64,000 nucleotides of DNA from Kapaibacterium sp044224925 (GCA_044224925.1 JBGAJM010000010.1:1-64000), one strand, 5' to 3'; counted from the first letter of the stretch, positions 52,542 to 61,513 are shown. Numbers and translations: made by a program. Notes: generated from the sequence alone by a model not told the origin.

Positions 52542-52755
52542 TCACATTCACCCATTGAAACACCTCATTGAGCGTTACCCCGAAAACATCGGCAATGCGA
52601 AATGCCGTTTCGAGTGACGGAGAGTACTTGCCTCCTTCAATGGCTGCTATTGTCTGGCGGGTGAGACCTACACGCTCACCGAGATCGGACTGAGACATTT
52701 CGTCGTGCTCGAAACGCAGTCGGCGGATACAGTTGGTGACCTTGACATCGCTCAT
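52528..52755 (-). CDS. XRE-family transcriptional regulator
   Basis: The protein has 75 residues, entirely a Cro/C1-type helix-turn-helix (LRFEHDEMSQSDLGERVGLT, then RQTIAAIEGGKYSPSLETAF). The size and the ending NEVFQW are typical of small regulators that partner with a membrane protein. It overlaps the membrane-protein gene by 4 nt. The inverted repeat at 53203-53239 may be its operator. Confidence 0.92.
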   Translation of the reverse strand: MSDVKVTNCIRRLRFEHDEMSQSDLGERVGLTRQTIAAIEGGKYSPSLETAFRIADVFGVTLNEVFQWVNVTTEG

Positions 52756-53183
52756 GACCGCTGCTTGTAGTAGTTCCGAACGATGATGGTGTCTCGTACG
52801 AGTTCAGAGATGAACACGACACAGATGGCATCGTTGACAATGGACCAGCCGTGTTCAATGAATGGCTTGTAGATGCCAACGATGATCATGCCGGTGAGGA
52901 GAACAATGTAGCCGAACCGATAGGACTGTCGCTCGATCATGCTGTCGCGCTCATCCGGGGGTGCCTTGGCTTCGATCGGATACCGCAACCGCAATACGAG
53001 ATAGCCAAGTCCCACGAGCACCGCAAAGGACGACGAAGCGATGCCGTAGATCCACAGCTGCGAGAATCCTGGCATTTGGATCTCAACACCTTGTTGAAAT
53101 CCGTACACGTAGATCAGGTACGGTCCGAGTGATACAACCATGGAAAGCAGCATCATCCATGCAATTCGTTCTCGATAGGCCAT
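52752..53183 (-). CDS. Four-helix membrane protein paired with XRE regulator
   Basis: The start is the ATG at 53183 (143 residues), with GGAGGCAACA as ribosome site; the frame extends 11 residues further. Four membrane segments are seen: MMLLSMVVSLGPYLIYVYGF, IYGIASSSFAVLVGLGYLVL, IVLLTGMIIVGIY and an amphipathic segment near DAICVVFISELVRDTII. Between the second and third is a charged loop (APPDERDSMIERQSYR), a pattern of DUF2178-like proteins that are commonly preceded or followed by an XRE regulator. Its function is unknown. Confidence 0.75.
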   Translation of the reverse strand: MAYRERIAWMMLLSMVVSLGPYLIYVYGFQQGVEIQMPGFSQLWIYGIASSSFAVLVGLGYLVLRLRYPIEAKAPPDERDSMIERQSYRFGYIVLLTGMIIVGIYKPFIEHGWSIVNDAICVVFISELVRDTIIVRNYYKQRS

Positions 53184-53202
53184 TGTTGCCTCCAATACAG
53201 AT

Positions 53203-53239
53203 GTTAAGTTTACCATACAATATGCATAAAATACTTAAC
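53203..53239. promoter_or_regulatory. Inverted repeat upstream of the membrane/XRE pair
   Basis: GTTAAGT at 53203-53209 and ACTTAAC at 53233-53239 are perfect 7-nt arms around an AT-rich centre. The site is 20 nt upstream of the membrane-protein ATG and may be the XRE operator. Confidence 0.45.
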
Positions 53240-53258
53240 ATACGATCAAGACGACCGC

Positions 53259-55352
53259 TCATGTCGTATCTGCTGAGGTCAACCAGTACGTCCGCATTGG
53301 GCCTTTGCCTTTGATGTCGACAGACCCCCTTGGGGTAGTGACAAGTGACGAAGACACTTCGTGCGACACTTTGTTCGACACGGAGTGCGACACCGAGTGC
53401 GACAATTCGTGAGACACGTTGTGCGACACCGAGTGCGACACGTTGTGCGACACGGAGTGCGACACGTTGTGCGACACAGAGTGGGATTGTGGATTCTCTG
53501 ATTCAGAGATTGAATTCTGTATTGTGTATTCTGTATTGCTCTTCAGATTCAAAGCAAACGCCTCGGACACATGCACCCTTCCGGCCTCTCCCGTACTCTC
53601 CATCCGTGACGCCACGTTGACGGTATCTCCCCACACATCGTATTGCAACCGCTGCGTTCCGATCACGCCGGCCGTCACTGGTCCACAATGCACGCCAATT
53701 CGGAAGAGCACTTCGTGCGACACGGAGTGCGACACGTTGTGCGACACTTCGTGGGACACGGAGTGCGACACTTCGTGGGTAATGCGAACGCGCGACATGT
53801 CCAAGGCACAGAGCGCCGCATTCATGGCGCCGTCGAACGAGACGCACATATAGCTGTCGCCAATGGTCTTGATCTTCGTGACGTTGTGTTGCTCACAGAT
53901 CGCATCGAACGACGTGAAGATCTGCTCGAGGAGCTGCACCACATCGCTGGGCGCCATGCGATCGCTCATTCGGGTAAACCCAACGATGTCGACGAAGATC
54001 ACCGACGCATTCTCGTAGTGATCGCCACTGACCTTCTCTCCGCGGATCATGCGGTCGGCCACATGCTTCGGCAGTGCGCCATAGAGCAAGGCGCGTTCCT
54101 TCTCACGCTCACGTCGCTCCCCTTCCACCTTTCGCTCCGCCTCCATCATGGTCATACGTTGCGTGGTCTCTTTGCCACGAACTTCTTCGGTGATGCGCGT
54201 GAACTCGTTGTTGTGTTCGATGTAGGCGGTGAAGTCGTTGCGCTTCTGTGCAAGGTTCCGAAGTCGTTCATGACACAACGCTTCATCCGCCTTGATGCCC
54301 GTCTCGGAAGCAAGGCTGAGTGCCTGTTGCAAGGCGGCAAGGGCAGCATCAAGGTCACCACGTCGTTCGGCTAGAGTGGCACGATTGGCAAGATGGATCA
54401 CACGCGTTTCAGGGTCATCCATGAGCATCGTTGCTTGCTCATCAAGAAGCGTTCCAGCCTCCTCATCACGACCAAGCTCGAGCAATGCAAGAACAATGTT
54501 CCCGGTCACGGTGCTCACGCCGGCGCGATCGCCGATCTGCTGATGCAGGTCGCGTGCCCGCCGATGTAGCGCGAGCGCCTCTTCGTACTCGTGCATCATG
54601 GCATGAACGAGGCCCATGTTGGACGTGATGCGCGCTGCATGGGCAATGTCGGCATGCGCTTCGTGCATTGCGAGCGCTCGACGATAGTGGTCAAGCGCCT
54701 GATCGTGATCGCCCGTGCTGTGATAGATGTTGCCAATGTTGCCGGTGACGATAGCGATGCCGCGACGGTTGTCATCCTCTTCATGGATGGCGAGGGCACG
54801 ACGCAGTAAGGCAAGTGCTTCCGGATAGTTTCCCGTGCTCCAGTACACGTTTCCTAGATTACTTGCAACGCGCGCCGTGTTAGCGCGATCGCCGAGATCG
54901 TCGTGCATCTCAAGGGATCGATGCAGTTGTTGCATGGCCCGTGGGAAATCGCCCATGCTATCGTGGACCAAGCCGATGTTGCCGGTGACAACAGCAATAC
55001 CATCGCGATCGCCGAGTTCCTCGTAGGTGGCAAGGGCACGATGCAGATGTTCCAAGGCCTCGGCATACTGTCCCATACTTGCATGCATGCTCCCAAGCGC
55101 TGAGCACGTGCGTGCGATGGAGCGCCGATCTCCGAGCTCTGAGAACAAGGCCAGAGCCCGACCATGGTGTTGGAGGGAGGCAGGGTAGTCGTGCGTGAAG
55201 GAGCAGGCCATGCCAAGAGCGCGCGCCGCCTGCGCTTCGGCCTCGCGTGTATCGTGCGTCTGCAGTTCCGCGGCCAACGTCGACAAGACAACGGCATCTC
55301 TCTTCGCGACAGCTGCTTCGACGTCGGTGAGGATGTCGGCCAGCGCTCTCAT
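53259..55352 (-). CDS. TPR-class III adenylate cyclase, type A
   Basis: The start is the ATG at 55352 (697 residues; MRALADILTDVEAAVAKRDA), overlapping the upstream stop by 4 nt. The longer frame to 55712 only reads the preceding cyclase tail out of frame. About eight TPRs, then REREKERALLYGALPKHVAD. Cyclase residues: FVDIVGFT near 457, KIKTIGDSYMC near 500, NVASRM near 579. The substrate Lys/Asp pair is present. Both loops carry repeats: THEVSHSVSHEVSHNVSHSV before LFRIGVHCGP, and at the C-terminus the longest tract seen here, about eleven units, with two mutated ones (HELSH, SNKVSH). It is the type A partner of the gene at 55349. Confidence 0.93.
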   Translation of the reverse strand: MRALADILTDVEAAVAKRDAVVLSTLAAELQTHDTREAEAQAARALGMACSFTHDYPASLQHHGRALALFSELGDRRSIARTCSALGSMHASMGQYAEALEHLHRALATYEELGDRDGIAVVTGNIGLVHDSMGDFPRAMQQLHRSLEMHDDLGDRANTARVASNLGNVYWSTGNYPEALALLRRALAIHEEDDNRRGIAIVTGNIGNIYHSTGDHDQALDHYRRALAMHEAHADIAHAARITSNMGLVHAMMHEYEEALALHRRARDLHQQIGDRAGVSTVTGNIVLALLELGRDEEAGTLLDEQATMLMDDPETRVIHLANRATLAERRGDLDAALAALQQALSLASETGIKADEALCHERLRNLAQKRNDFTAYIEHNNEFTRITEEVRGKETTQRMTMMEAERKVEGERREREKERALLYGALPKHVADRMIRGEKVSGDHYENASVIFVDIVGFTRMSDRMAPSDVVQLLEQIFTSFDAICEQHNVTKIKTIGDSYMCVSFDGAMNAALCALDMSRVRITHEVSHSVSHEVSHNVSHSVSHEVLFRIGVHCGPVTAGVIGTQRLQYDVWGDTVNVASRMESTGEAGRVHVSEAFALNLKSNTEYTIQNSISESENPQSHSVSHNVSHSVSHNVSHSVSHNVSHELSHSVSHSVSNKVSHEVSSSLVTTPRGSVDIKGKGPMRTYWLTSADTT
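53338..53552 (-). repeat. In-frame repeats in C-terminal loop of cyclase 53259-55352
   Basis: AATACAG heptads, about eleven units at exact 12-nt spacing with single-base variants in a few, then TTCGTCACTTGTCACT. Confidence 0.88.
53710..53782 (-). repeat. In-frame repeats in catalytic loop of cyclase 53259-55352
   Basis: Six 12-bp units with GAA, TCC and AAC triplets, giving EVSHSVSHEVSHNVSHSV, between VRIT and LFRIG. Confidence 0.87.
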
Positions 55353-57469
55353 CTTTCTTCCAGCCAATAGGTATTCATGGGGCCTTTGCCCTTTATGTCG
55401 ATCAAACCGCGGAGTTGAGTTACTAGTGACAAGTGACGAGTGACGAGTGGCACTGCGTGCGACACCGAGTGCGACACGGAGTGCGACACGGAGTGCGACA
55501 CGGTGTGGGATTCTGGATTGCCGGATTCGGTGATTGGATTCTGTATTGTGTATTCTGTATTGCTCTTCAGATTCAACGCAAACGCTTCGGAGACATGCAC
55601 CCGCCCTGGCTCCCCAGTGGACTCCATTCGTGAGGCGACGTTCACCGTATCTCCCCACACATCGTATTGCAATCGTTGCGTTCCGATCACGCCGGCAGTA
55701 ACAGGCCCACAATGCACGCCAATTCTGTATTGCAGCATTCTAGGATTGGATTCTGTATTCTGTATTGTGTATTGTATTCGATTCATCTCCAAGGCGCAGA
55801 GTGCTGCGTTTGTGATGCTGTCGAACGACACGGCCATATAGCTGTCGCCAATTGTCTTGATCTTCGTGACGTGATGCTGTTTGCAGATCGCATCGCATTG
55901 CGTGAAGACGTCGTCGAGGAGTTCGATCACTTCCTGCGACGTCATCGACGACGAGAGATCCGTGAAGCCAACGATATCCAAGAAGATCACGGCTGCATTC
56001 TCATAGTGATCGTTCACCACCTCGCCCCGTGCCACCCTTTCGGCCACCTCTTTGGGAAGGGTGGAATGGAGCACGGCGAGCTGTTTCTCGTGTTGCCGTT
56101 CGCGTGCATCGATCTCGCGTTGCTTCGCCTGCATTGCGAGCTTCGTGGCGGTCTCCTTCCCGGTGGTCTCTTCCATGATACGCGCATACTCCGTGTTATG
56201 CGTTACATAGGCGGCAAGGTCCTGCCGCGCGAGAGCGAGTTCGCGGAGACGTCGATGAATTTCGATCTGCAGCTCGGGCAAGTGTATGCGCTGGGTGATC
56301 TCGAGAGCAGAGTGGAGCGTCTGTTGCGCCTCATCAATTCGACCGTAGTGTTCATGGAGCGAGGCACGACACAGCTCGATGCTCACCACAACCATGGGAC
56401 TGTCGGTCTGTGCTGCATCCAGCGTTGCCAGCAGCATCTCCGCTTCAGAGATCTCGCCGACATGTATCAATACCTCGAGGATGTGACCCTGTAGTCGGAG
56501 CACGGCCTCATGTTCGCCGTGGCGTTGCTTCAGATCCAAGGCTCGACGGAAATGATCGAGTGCTTTTTCTGTTTCGTCTTTCTTTTTGAGTACGATGCCG
56601 ATATTGGCAAGGAGCGACGATAGAACGTAGTCGTTCCGTGCGACATGCTCCATTGCCATCACGCGTTCGTAGTGACTGAGAGCCTGGTCATAGTTTCCGG
56701 CGGCATTATACACGTTCCCGATGTTTGCCAATATTCGGGCAATGCCATCAAGATCGTTCAAAGCCTCATAGATGGCCAACGCGCGATGATAGTGTTCAAG
56801 CCCCGTCGGATAGTCCGCCGTGTGGTAGCAGATGATGCCGATGTTGTTATGGATACCGGCGACACTTCTCGTCATACCGAGGCGATCCGACAGTGCGAGC
56901 AGTCGATGGCATGTCTCCAGTGCATCGGCATACTGACTCGTCGCAATGTAGATGCCTGCGATATTCCCAAGGACAAGGGCAATGCCGTTGTGGTCTTCAG
57001 CGCGAGTGAACAGCTCAAGCGCCTTGTGATGATACTCAAGTGCTTCGCTCGTGGCTCCACAGTTGCTCTTGACGTAGCCGATGCTATTCAAGGTGTGCGC
57101 CGTCCCGTTCACATCGTCGACGAGTTTAAATTGCTGTAGAGCATCGCTGTAGAGGGCGAGTGCACGCTCATGATCTCCTTGCTCGGAGTGGACCAGGGCG
57201 ATGTTGCTTATGACACTTGCCGTGCCGACAGCATCTCCGAGCTCTTGGTAACGGTCCAAGGAGGCATGAAACAGGTCGAGGGCACGCTCCGCGTAGCCTT
57301 GACGATACATATCCAGGCCGCGCAAGCGCCCGGCAAGCGCCTGTGCCTCGAGCGTTCCGATCTCGTCCAGTTCAACCGCATATTGCTCGAACTTCTCAGC
57401 ATTCCGAATGCTGATGTCGCGCTCGACGTCGGTCTGAATGTCGGCAAATGTTCGTTGTTGCTGTGTCAC
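55349..57469 (-). CDS. TPR-class III adenylate cyclase, type B
   Basis: The protein has 706 residues; the start (57469) is a GTG in GTGACACAGCAACAAC, in the same place as the ATG of paralogue 32954. TPRs run to about residue 350, with some divergent units, followed by KQLAVLHSTLPKEVAERVAR and the cyclase: FLDIVGFT near 499, KIKTIGDSYMA near 542, NVASRM near 610. The ATP-type pair is kept. The catalytic loop is unusual: it carries AATACAG-type heptads (RIQYTIQNTESNPRMLQYRI), not 12-bp units. The C-terminal loop has heptads, four 12-bp units and GTCACTY. It is first in the leftward B-A pair. Confidence 0.93.
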   Translation of the reverse strand: MTQQQRTFADIQTDVERDISIRNAEKFEQYAVELDEIGTLEAQALAGRLRGLDMYRQGYAERALDLFHASLDRYQELGDAVGTASVISNIALVHSEQGDHERALALYSDALQQFKLVDDVNGTAHTLNSIGYVKSNCGATSEALEYHHKALELFTRAEDHNGIALVLGNIAGIYIATSQYADALETCHRLLALSDRLGMTRSVAGIHNNIGIICYHTADYPTGLEHYHRALAIYEALNDLDGIARILANIGNVYNAAGNYDQALSHYERVMAMEHVARNDYVLSSLLANIGIVLKKKDETEKALDHFRRALDLKQRHGEHEAVLRLQGHILEVLIHVGEISEAEMLLATLDAAQTDSPMVVVSIELCRASLHEHYGRIDEAQQTLHSALEITQRIHLPELQIEIHRRLRELALARQDLAAYVTHNTEYARIMEETTGKETATKLAMQAKQREIDARERQHEKQLAVLHSTLPKEVAERVARGEVVNDHYENAAVIFLDIVGFTDLSSSMTSQEVIELLDDVFTQCDAICKQHHVTKIKTIGDSYMAVSFDSITNAALCALEMNRIQYTIQNTESNPRMLQYRIGVHCGPVTAGVIGTQRLQYDVWGDTVNVASRMESTGEPGRVHVSEAFALNLKSNTEYTIQNPITESGNPESHTVSHSVSHSVSHSVSHAVPLVTRHLSLVTQLRGLIDIKGKGPMNTYWLEER
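55418..55572 (-). repeat. In-frame repeats in C-terminal loop of cyclase 55349-57469
   Basis: AATACAG heptads, four 12-bp units, then a longer run of GTCACTC/GTCACTT heptads (VPLVTRHLSLVT). Confidence 0.86.
55720..55788 (-). repeat. Heptad insert in catalytic loop of cyclase 55349-57469
   Basis: AATACAC and AATACAG heptads plus diverged copies, the same family as in the C-terminal loops, in the loop where paralogues hold the 12-bp repeat. Confidence 0.83.
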
Positions 57470-57552
57470 GGCTCAATTTGGTCACTTTTCCGCAAATGAA
57501 TCTCATTCCTCCTCTCTGCGTACATCGCGCCCGCTCAGAATTTTCTGCCACC

Positions 57553-57675
57553 CACTCGTCACTCGTCACTTGTCACTCCTCACGCTCCTCATCACTTGTC
57601 ACTTGTCACTCGTCACTTGTCACTCTACTCGTCACATGTCACTCGTCACTTGTCACTTGTCACTCGTCACTTGTA
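57553..57675. repeat. GTCACTY heptad array at serine hydrolase start
   Basis: About 17 heptads of GTCACTC/GTCACTT with occasional variants (GTCACAT, CTCATCA). It covers the 5' end of the hydrolase frame. Three heptads equal seven codons, so any frame stays open. Confidence 0.9.
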
Positions 57676-58736
57676 ACTCTCTCGCCCAGCATGTGCGCAC
57701 CGCCCACGCTGATGCTGATCTTGGATTCCAGTTCACCGTCATGGACACAACGGGGGCGTTCGAGAACGTGAACCTCGGCCTGGCCGACGTGGCCGGCAAC
57801 GTGCCGGTGACGGATTCGACGGTCTTCATGTCGTATTCGATGACGAAGGTGATCACCGCCATCGCCGCTCTGCAACTTGCGCAAGAGGGTCTGCTCGACC
57901 TCGATGCCGATGCGCATCGGTACCTTCCATGGCTCCCCTATGCACAGCCCATCTCCACCCGACAGCTTCTCGCGCACACGGCCGGCATCCCCAATGCCAT
58001 TCCATTACGATGGGTGCATCTGCCCGAGGCGCATGGGACGTTCAAAGAAGACTCGGCTCTGCGGGCCGTGCTGGCGGATAATGCCGACCTGACGTCGACG
58101 CCCGGTACGCGCTATCGCTATAGCAACATCGACTACTGGATCGTGGGTGCCATCATCGAACACATCACCGGCCGATCGTATGAAGCGGTCGTTCGCGACA
58201 AGATCTTCCGGCCCCTTGGCCTCACCCACTCCGGCTTCTACATCCCTTCCGCCCTCCCCCTTGCAAAGGGCTATCTGCGTCGGTGGACGTGGATGAACCT
58301 CTTCAAATGGTTGGTCACCGATAGCGAGTACTGGGGCGAGTATGAAGACGGCAAGCTCAACATCGTTCCGCACTACGTGAACGGTCCGGCCTATGGCGGC
58401 CTCTACTCGACCAGTCACGACCTCGCCCTGATCTGCGCCGATCTCCTGCGCACAAACAGCATCCTCCTCAACGCCGCATCACGCGCCACGCTCTTCACCG
58501 CAGCCACCCTGACCAACGGAAGCACGACCGACATGACGCCCGGCCTGCACATCGTCCCCCATCCCTCCCTTCGCATTTTCATGAAGGAAGGCGGCGGGGC
58601 GGGATTCCACAATGAACTCCGCCTCTATCCCGACCTCGGCATGGTAGCCGTGCTGCAGACGAACGATGCGACGTTCGATGTGAAGAAGGTCTATGAAGAA
58701 ATGGAAGAGAGATCAATGATCAAGGATCAAGAATGA
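57636..58736 (+). CDS. Beta-lactamase-fold serine hydrolase (class C / PBP-like)
   Basis: The start is uncertain: the open frame runs from 57438, but the part before 57680 lies in a heptad array. I use the ATG at 57636 (366 residues, SMTK near 67); a GTG at 57693 or the ATG at 57741 are other options. The family is clear: catalytic SxxK as SMTKVITAIAALQL, YxN as RYSNIDYWIVGAIIEHITG near 161, and the HxG-like GGGAGFHNELRLYP near the end. It likely acts on peptides or esters, in the periplasm if the repeat-coded, leucine-rich stretch (CHLSLVTCNSLA) serves as a signal. The C-terminus (RSMIKDQE) is read from ATCAAGG heptads. Confidence 0.85.
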   Translation: MSLVTCHLSLVTCNSLAQHVRTAHADADLGFQFTVMDTTGAFENVNLGLADVAGNVPVTDSTVFMSYSMTKVITAIAALQLAQEGLLDLDADAHRYLPWLPYAQPISTRQLLAHTAGIPNAIPLRWVHLPEAHGTFKEDSALRAVLADNADLTSTPGTRYRYSNIDYWIVGAIIEHITGRSYEAVVRDKIFRPLGLTHSGFYIPSALPLAKGYLRRWTWMNLFKWLVTDSEYWGEYEDGKLNIVPHYVNGPAYGGLYSTSHDLALICADLLRTNSILLNAASRATLFTAATLTNGSTTDMTPGLHIVPHPSLRIFMKEGGGAGFHNELRLYPDLGMVAVLQTNDATFDVKKVYEEMEERSMIKDQE

Positions 58737-58790
58737 CGGAGGGTGGTGCAGAATTCGTTCCGAATTCTGTATTCTTGATGCTTGATGCTT
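58717..58790. repeat. ATCAAGG-family heptads after the serine hydrolase
   Basis: ATCAATG, ATCAAGG, ATCAAGA, ATGA at 58717-58735 encode the last residues of the hydrolase. After that come TTCTGTATTCTTG and GATGCTT copies, ending before the Hsp70 gene. Confidence 0.82.
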
Positions 58791-58824
58791 GCGACATCCT
58801 CCCATTTTCTTCCCTTGCTATTCT

Positions 58825-60318
58825 ATGTCTGTGACTGCCGTTGGGATCGACCTCGGTACGACGTATACAGTGCTCTCTGCGATCAATCCGGCCGGAAAAC
58901 CGGAGATCATTGCAAACCGAGATGGTGATCGGATCACCGCATCTGCCGTGCTTTTCCAAGCCGATGGGACGACCGTTGTGGGTCAGCATGCAGCAGAGAG
59001 CGCAGAGCTGGAGCCCGAGCGCGTCGTACGCTGGGTAAAGCGGCACATTGGTGATCCCTCGTGGAAGTTCACCCTTGATGGTGTCGACCACACGGCCGTT
59101 GACCTTTCCGCCATGATCCTTGCCAGTGTTCGCGATCAAGCTGCCGACGTGATCGGAGCGTTTGTGCAGGCCGTGATCACTGTGCCGGCCTACTTTGATG
59201 AGTTCCGCCGAAAGGCCACGATGGATGCGGCTGCAAAGGCCGGCATCGATGTGCTTCGCATCATCAACGAACCAACGGCGGCAGCACTTGCCTACACGAC
59301 AACAGGAACGGTGGAAGGGAATGTTCTTGTGTATGACCTTGGGGGCGGAACGTTCGACGTATCGATCGTCCGCGTCGACTCGCCCACACAGATGACCGTG
59401 ATCGCATCCGAAGGTGATCATCAACTTGGCGGTGTGGACTTCGATCGCAGGCTGGCGATCTACTTCGATGAACTCTTCAAGGCCGAGCATAGCGTGTCTC
59501 TCTTGGATGGCAGCGACGAATCTGCAATGCAGCACACGCTGGTAGAAGCCGAGAAGGCGAAGAAGAAGCTCACAACCGTAGCAACGGCCAATGGTGTGTT
59601 GTTGCGACGTGGCGACGCCGTGCTCATGACGTCGGTAGATCGCGCGACCTTCACAACTCGAACGGCCGATCTGCTCGTTCGAACAGAGATGCTCCTGGAT
59701 GAAGCATTGGATGCTGCGGCACTTCGGTCCGAGGATATCTCGAATGTCATCCTTGTTGGCGGGTCATCGCGCATGCCACAGGTACACGACATGTTGCGGA
59801 AGAAGTTCAACCGTGAACCACTGCGCCATATCAATCCTGACGAGGCCGTGGCACTTGGTGCAGCCGTCCAAGCGGGTCTGATCTTGCATGAGAAGGGCTC
59901 GTATCGGAACGAGGCTACGTCTGCAACCTATCTTGCCCATACCAAGGTAACAGACGTCACGAATCACAGCTATGGGGCCATTGTGATCGAAACGGAATTC
60001 ACTGGCGCACGCAAGCGAAACTCCATCATGATCCGGAAGAACACGCCGATCCCTTGCTCGAGAACACAAACGTTCTATACGTTAGCTCCCAATCAAACGA
60101 TCGTGTCTTGTCAGATCACGCAAGGCGAAGATGAAGATCCGAGTTTTGTGAATGTGATCGCCGAAGGTGAGCTGGAGCTTCCGTCGGGACGACCATCCGG
60201 ATGTGAGATCCGCGTCACGTATCGCTATGATGCGAATGGACGCATGTCGTGCACGTATCTCGACGTGTTGACGGGGATCTCAAAGGACTTCGATCTCGAC
60301 CACTCGTCTAGGGGCTAG
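58825..60318 (+). CDS. Hsp70-family protein lacking the lid
   Basis: The start is the ATG at 58825 (497 residues). The nucleotide-binding domain is well conserved: GIDLGTTYTV at residues 7-16, INEPTAAALAY, YDLGGGTFDVSIV near 169, GGSSRMPQVHDM near 311. After that there is a beta-sandwich substrate domain (NSIMIRKNTPIPCSRTQTFY), but the chain ends without the helical lid of DnaK, about 140 residues shorter. It may hold a specialised client, such as the membrane proteins encoded next. The following gene starts 1 nt after its stop. I do not assign a symbol, because it is not a canonical dnaK. Confidence 0.9.
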   Translation: MSVTAVGIDLGTTYTVLSAINPAGKPEIIANRDGDRITASAVLFQADGTTVVGQHAAESAELEPERVVRWVKRHIGDPSWKFTLDGVDHTAVDLSAMILASVRDQAADVIGAFVQAVITVPAYFDEFRRKATMDAAAKAGIDVLRIINEPTAAALAYTTTGTVEGNVLVYDLGGGTFDVSIVRVDSPTQMTVIASEGDHQLGGVDFDRRLAIYFDELFKAEHSVSLLDGSDESAMQHTLVEAEKAKKKLTTVATANGVLLRRGDAVLMTSVDRATFTTRTADLLVRTEMLLDEALDAAALRSEDISNVILVGGSSRMPQVHDMLRKKFNREPLRHINPDEAVALGAAVQAGLILHEKGSYRNEATSATYLAHTKVTDVTNHSYGAIVIETEFTGARKRNSIMIRKNTPIPCSRTQTFYTLAPNQTIVSCQITQGEDEDPSFVNVIAEGELELPSGRPSGCEIRVTYRYDANGRMSCTYLDVLTGISKDFDLDHSSRG

Positions 60319-60319
60319 T

Positions 60320-61504
60320 GTGCTATCGGCATTCCTCTTCTTTCTCCTTGTGCGCTTCATCTTCTACCTGATGAAGGACAAGGACACATCTGCCGAAAAG
60401 GTACCCACAGGTGGTTGGCGCCTGCGTCGTAAGGCGAAGAAGGGGATCACGCTCGACATTCGCACGGTCACGAGATCTAACGACGAAGAAGATCTACGAA
60501 TGTCCATTCTTCGATTCTCTGTGAACGGGATCATCGACGTTGTGCACGCGGATCGAGCGGTCACATGTGTCGTGCGTTTCTACGACATCACCAAGGGAAC
60601 ATCGCACGAGCTACCGATCTACAGCACGCACCATGCCATCGCCAATGAGCGCGCTGAAGCAGTGATCGTGTTCAAAGCGTTTTCACGATCGGTCTTCTGC
60701 GTCTTCACCGACTTTGAGATCGGTCTGGTCTCACCGCACTTCCTGCACTGTCCATACCACGGCGAGAGCACGATCCTCGCAACGCTGACCGTGATCGACA
60801 CAACGTATCCGGAGATCGAGTTCGGAACCTGTTCGGCAACCTTTACGATGACGGAGACTTCGATCGGATATGTCGCCATCCAAGAGATCGTGAAGGATCG
60901 GGTCAAACCTATCTGCGACCTTGTTGCGACCATCCTCACGCGCGATGAACCCGTTGAGCACGACGTTGTTACCGGTGCATGTGCATACGTAGCCGATCTT
61001 GGACGTGATGCGCTTCCGTGGCACCTTGTTGAGAGCATCGTGCAGACCGCCATGGAAGCGTCCATGCGCGACGCGCAACGGACAGCGCTGCCGCGCATGG
61101 ACCTGCTCAAGCAACAGATCGCCGCCATCGATGTTGACGAGTATCCCGGGATCGGCGAGCTTCTCTGTTCCATCTGCTTCTTCTGTTACGGGCAGCTCGG
61201 TGGGATCTCTGATGAAGCGCAACAGGTTGTATCGTTGATCTGTGCGCGGTTCGATGTGCCCAGAGAGCTGATGCTCGAATTGCGCGACAGCTTTATCCGA
61301 ACGCATATGTATGATGCCGACGTGAATCCGATCCTGGCAGAGATGCCGGAGGGTCTGGATCGCGACCAGCAGATCCAGTATCTCCATGACGAGTACCGGC
61401 GTTGGCGACAACGCGTGACGAATGTCGATCAGGATGTCGTTCGCGAAGCCACCCATCGCTTGGAGCTGATCGCATCATTGAGAGCCAGCCTCTCTTCTTC
61501 GTGA
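60320..61504 (+). CDS. Membrane-anchored hypothetical, first of paralogous pair
   Basis: The protein has 394 residues from a GTG at 60320. The N-terminus is a single membrane segment (MLSAFLFFLLVRFIFYLM). It is followed by a beta-rich domain, then a helical part (TAMEASMRDAQRTALPRMDL) reminiscent of TerB-like bundles. It ends in QIQYLHDEYRRWRQRVTNVD and a helix, a motif shared with the next gene and like the tails of some DnaJ/TerB-type proteins. It is translated right after the Hsp70-like gene. Function is unknown; association with the Hsp70 is inferred from the operon and that tail. Confidence 0.62.
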   Translation: MLSAFLFFLLVRFIFYLMKDKDTSAEKVPTGGWRLRRKAKKGITLDIRTVTRSNDEEDLRMSILRFSVNGIIDVVHADRAVTCVVRFYDITKGTSHELPIYSTHHAIANERAEAVIVFKAFSRSVFCVFTDFEIGLVSPHFLHCPYHGESTILATLTVIDTTYPEIEFGTCSATFTMTETSIGYVAIQEIVKDRVKPICDLVATILTRDEPVEHDVVTGACAYVADLGRDALPWHLVESIVQTAMEASMRDAQRTALPRMDLLKQQIAAIDVDEYPGIGELLCSICFFCYGQLGGISDEAQQVVSLICARFDVPRELMLELRDSFIRTHMYDADVNPILAEMPEGLDRDQQIQYLHDEYRRWRQRVTNVDQDVVREATHRLELIASLRASLSSS

Positions 61505-61513
61505 GTATTGTCC

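Noticed and set aside
55353..55712. N-terminal extension of cyclase 53259-55352
   Set aside because: It translates the previous cyclase's tail in another frame. The ATG at 55352 overlaps the previous stop and matches the paralogues.
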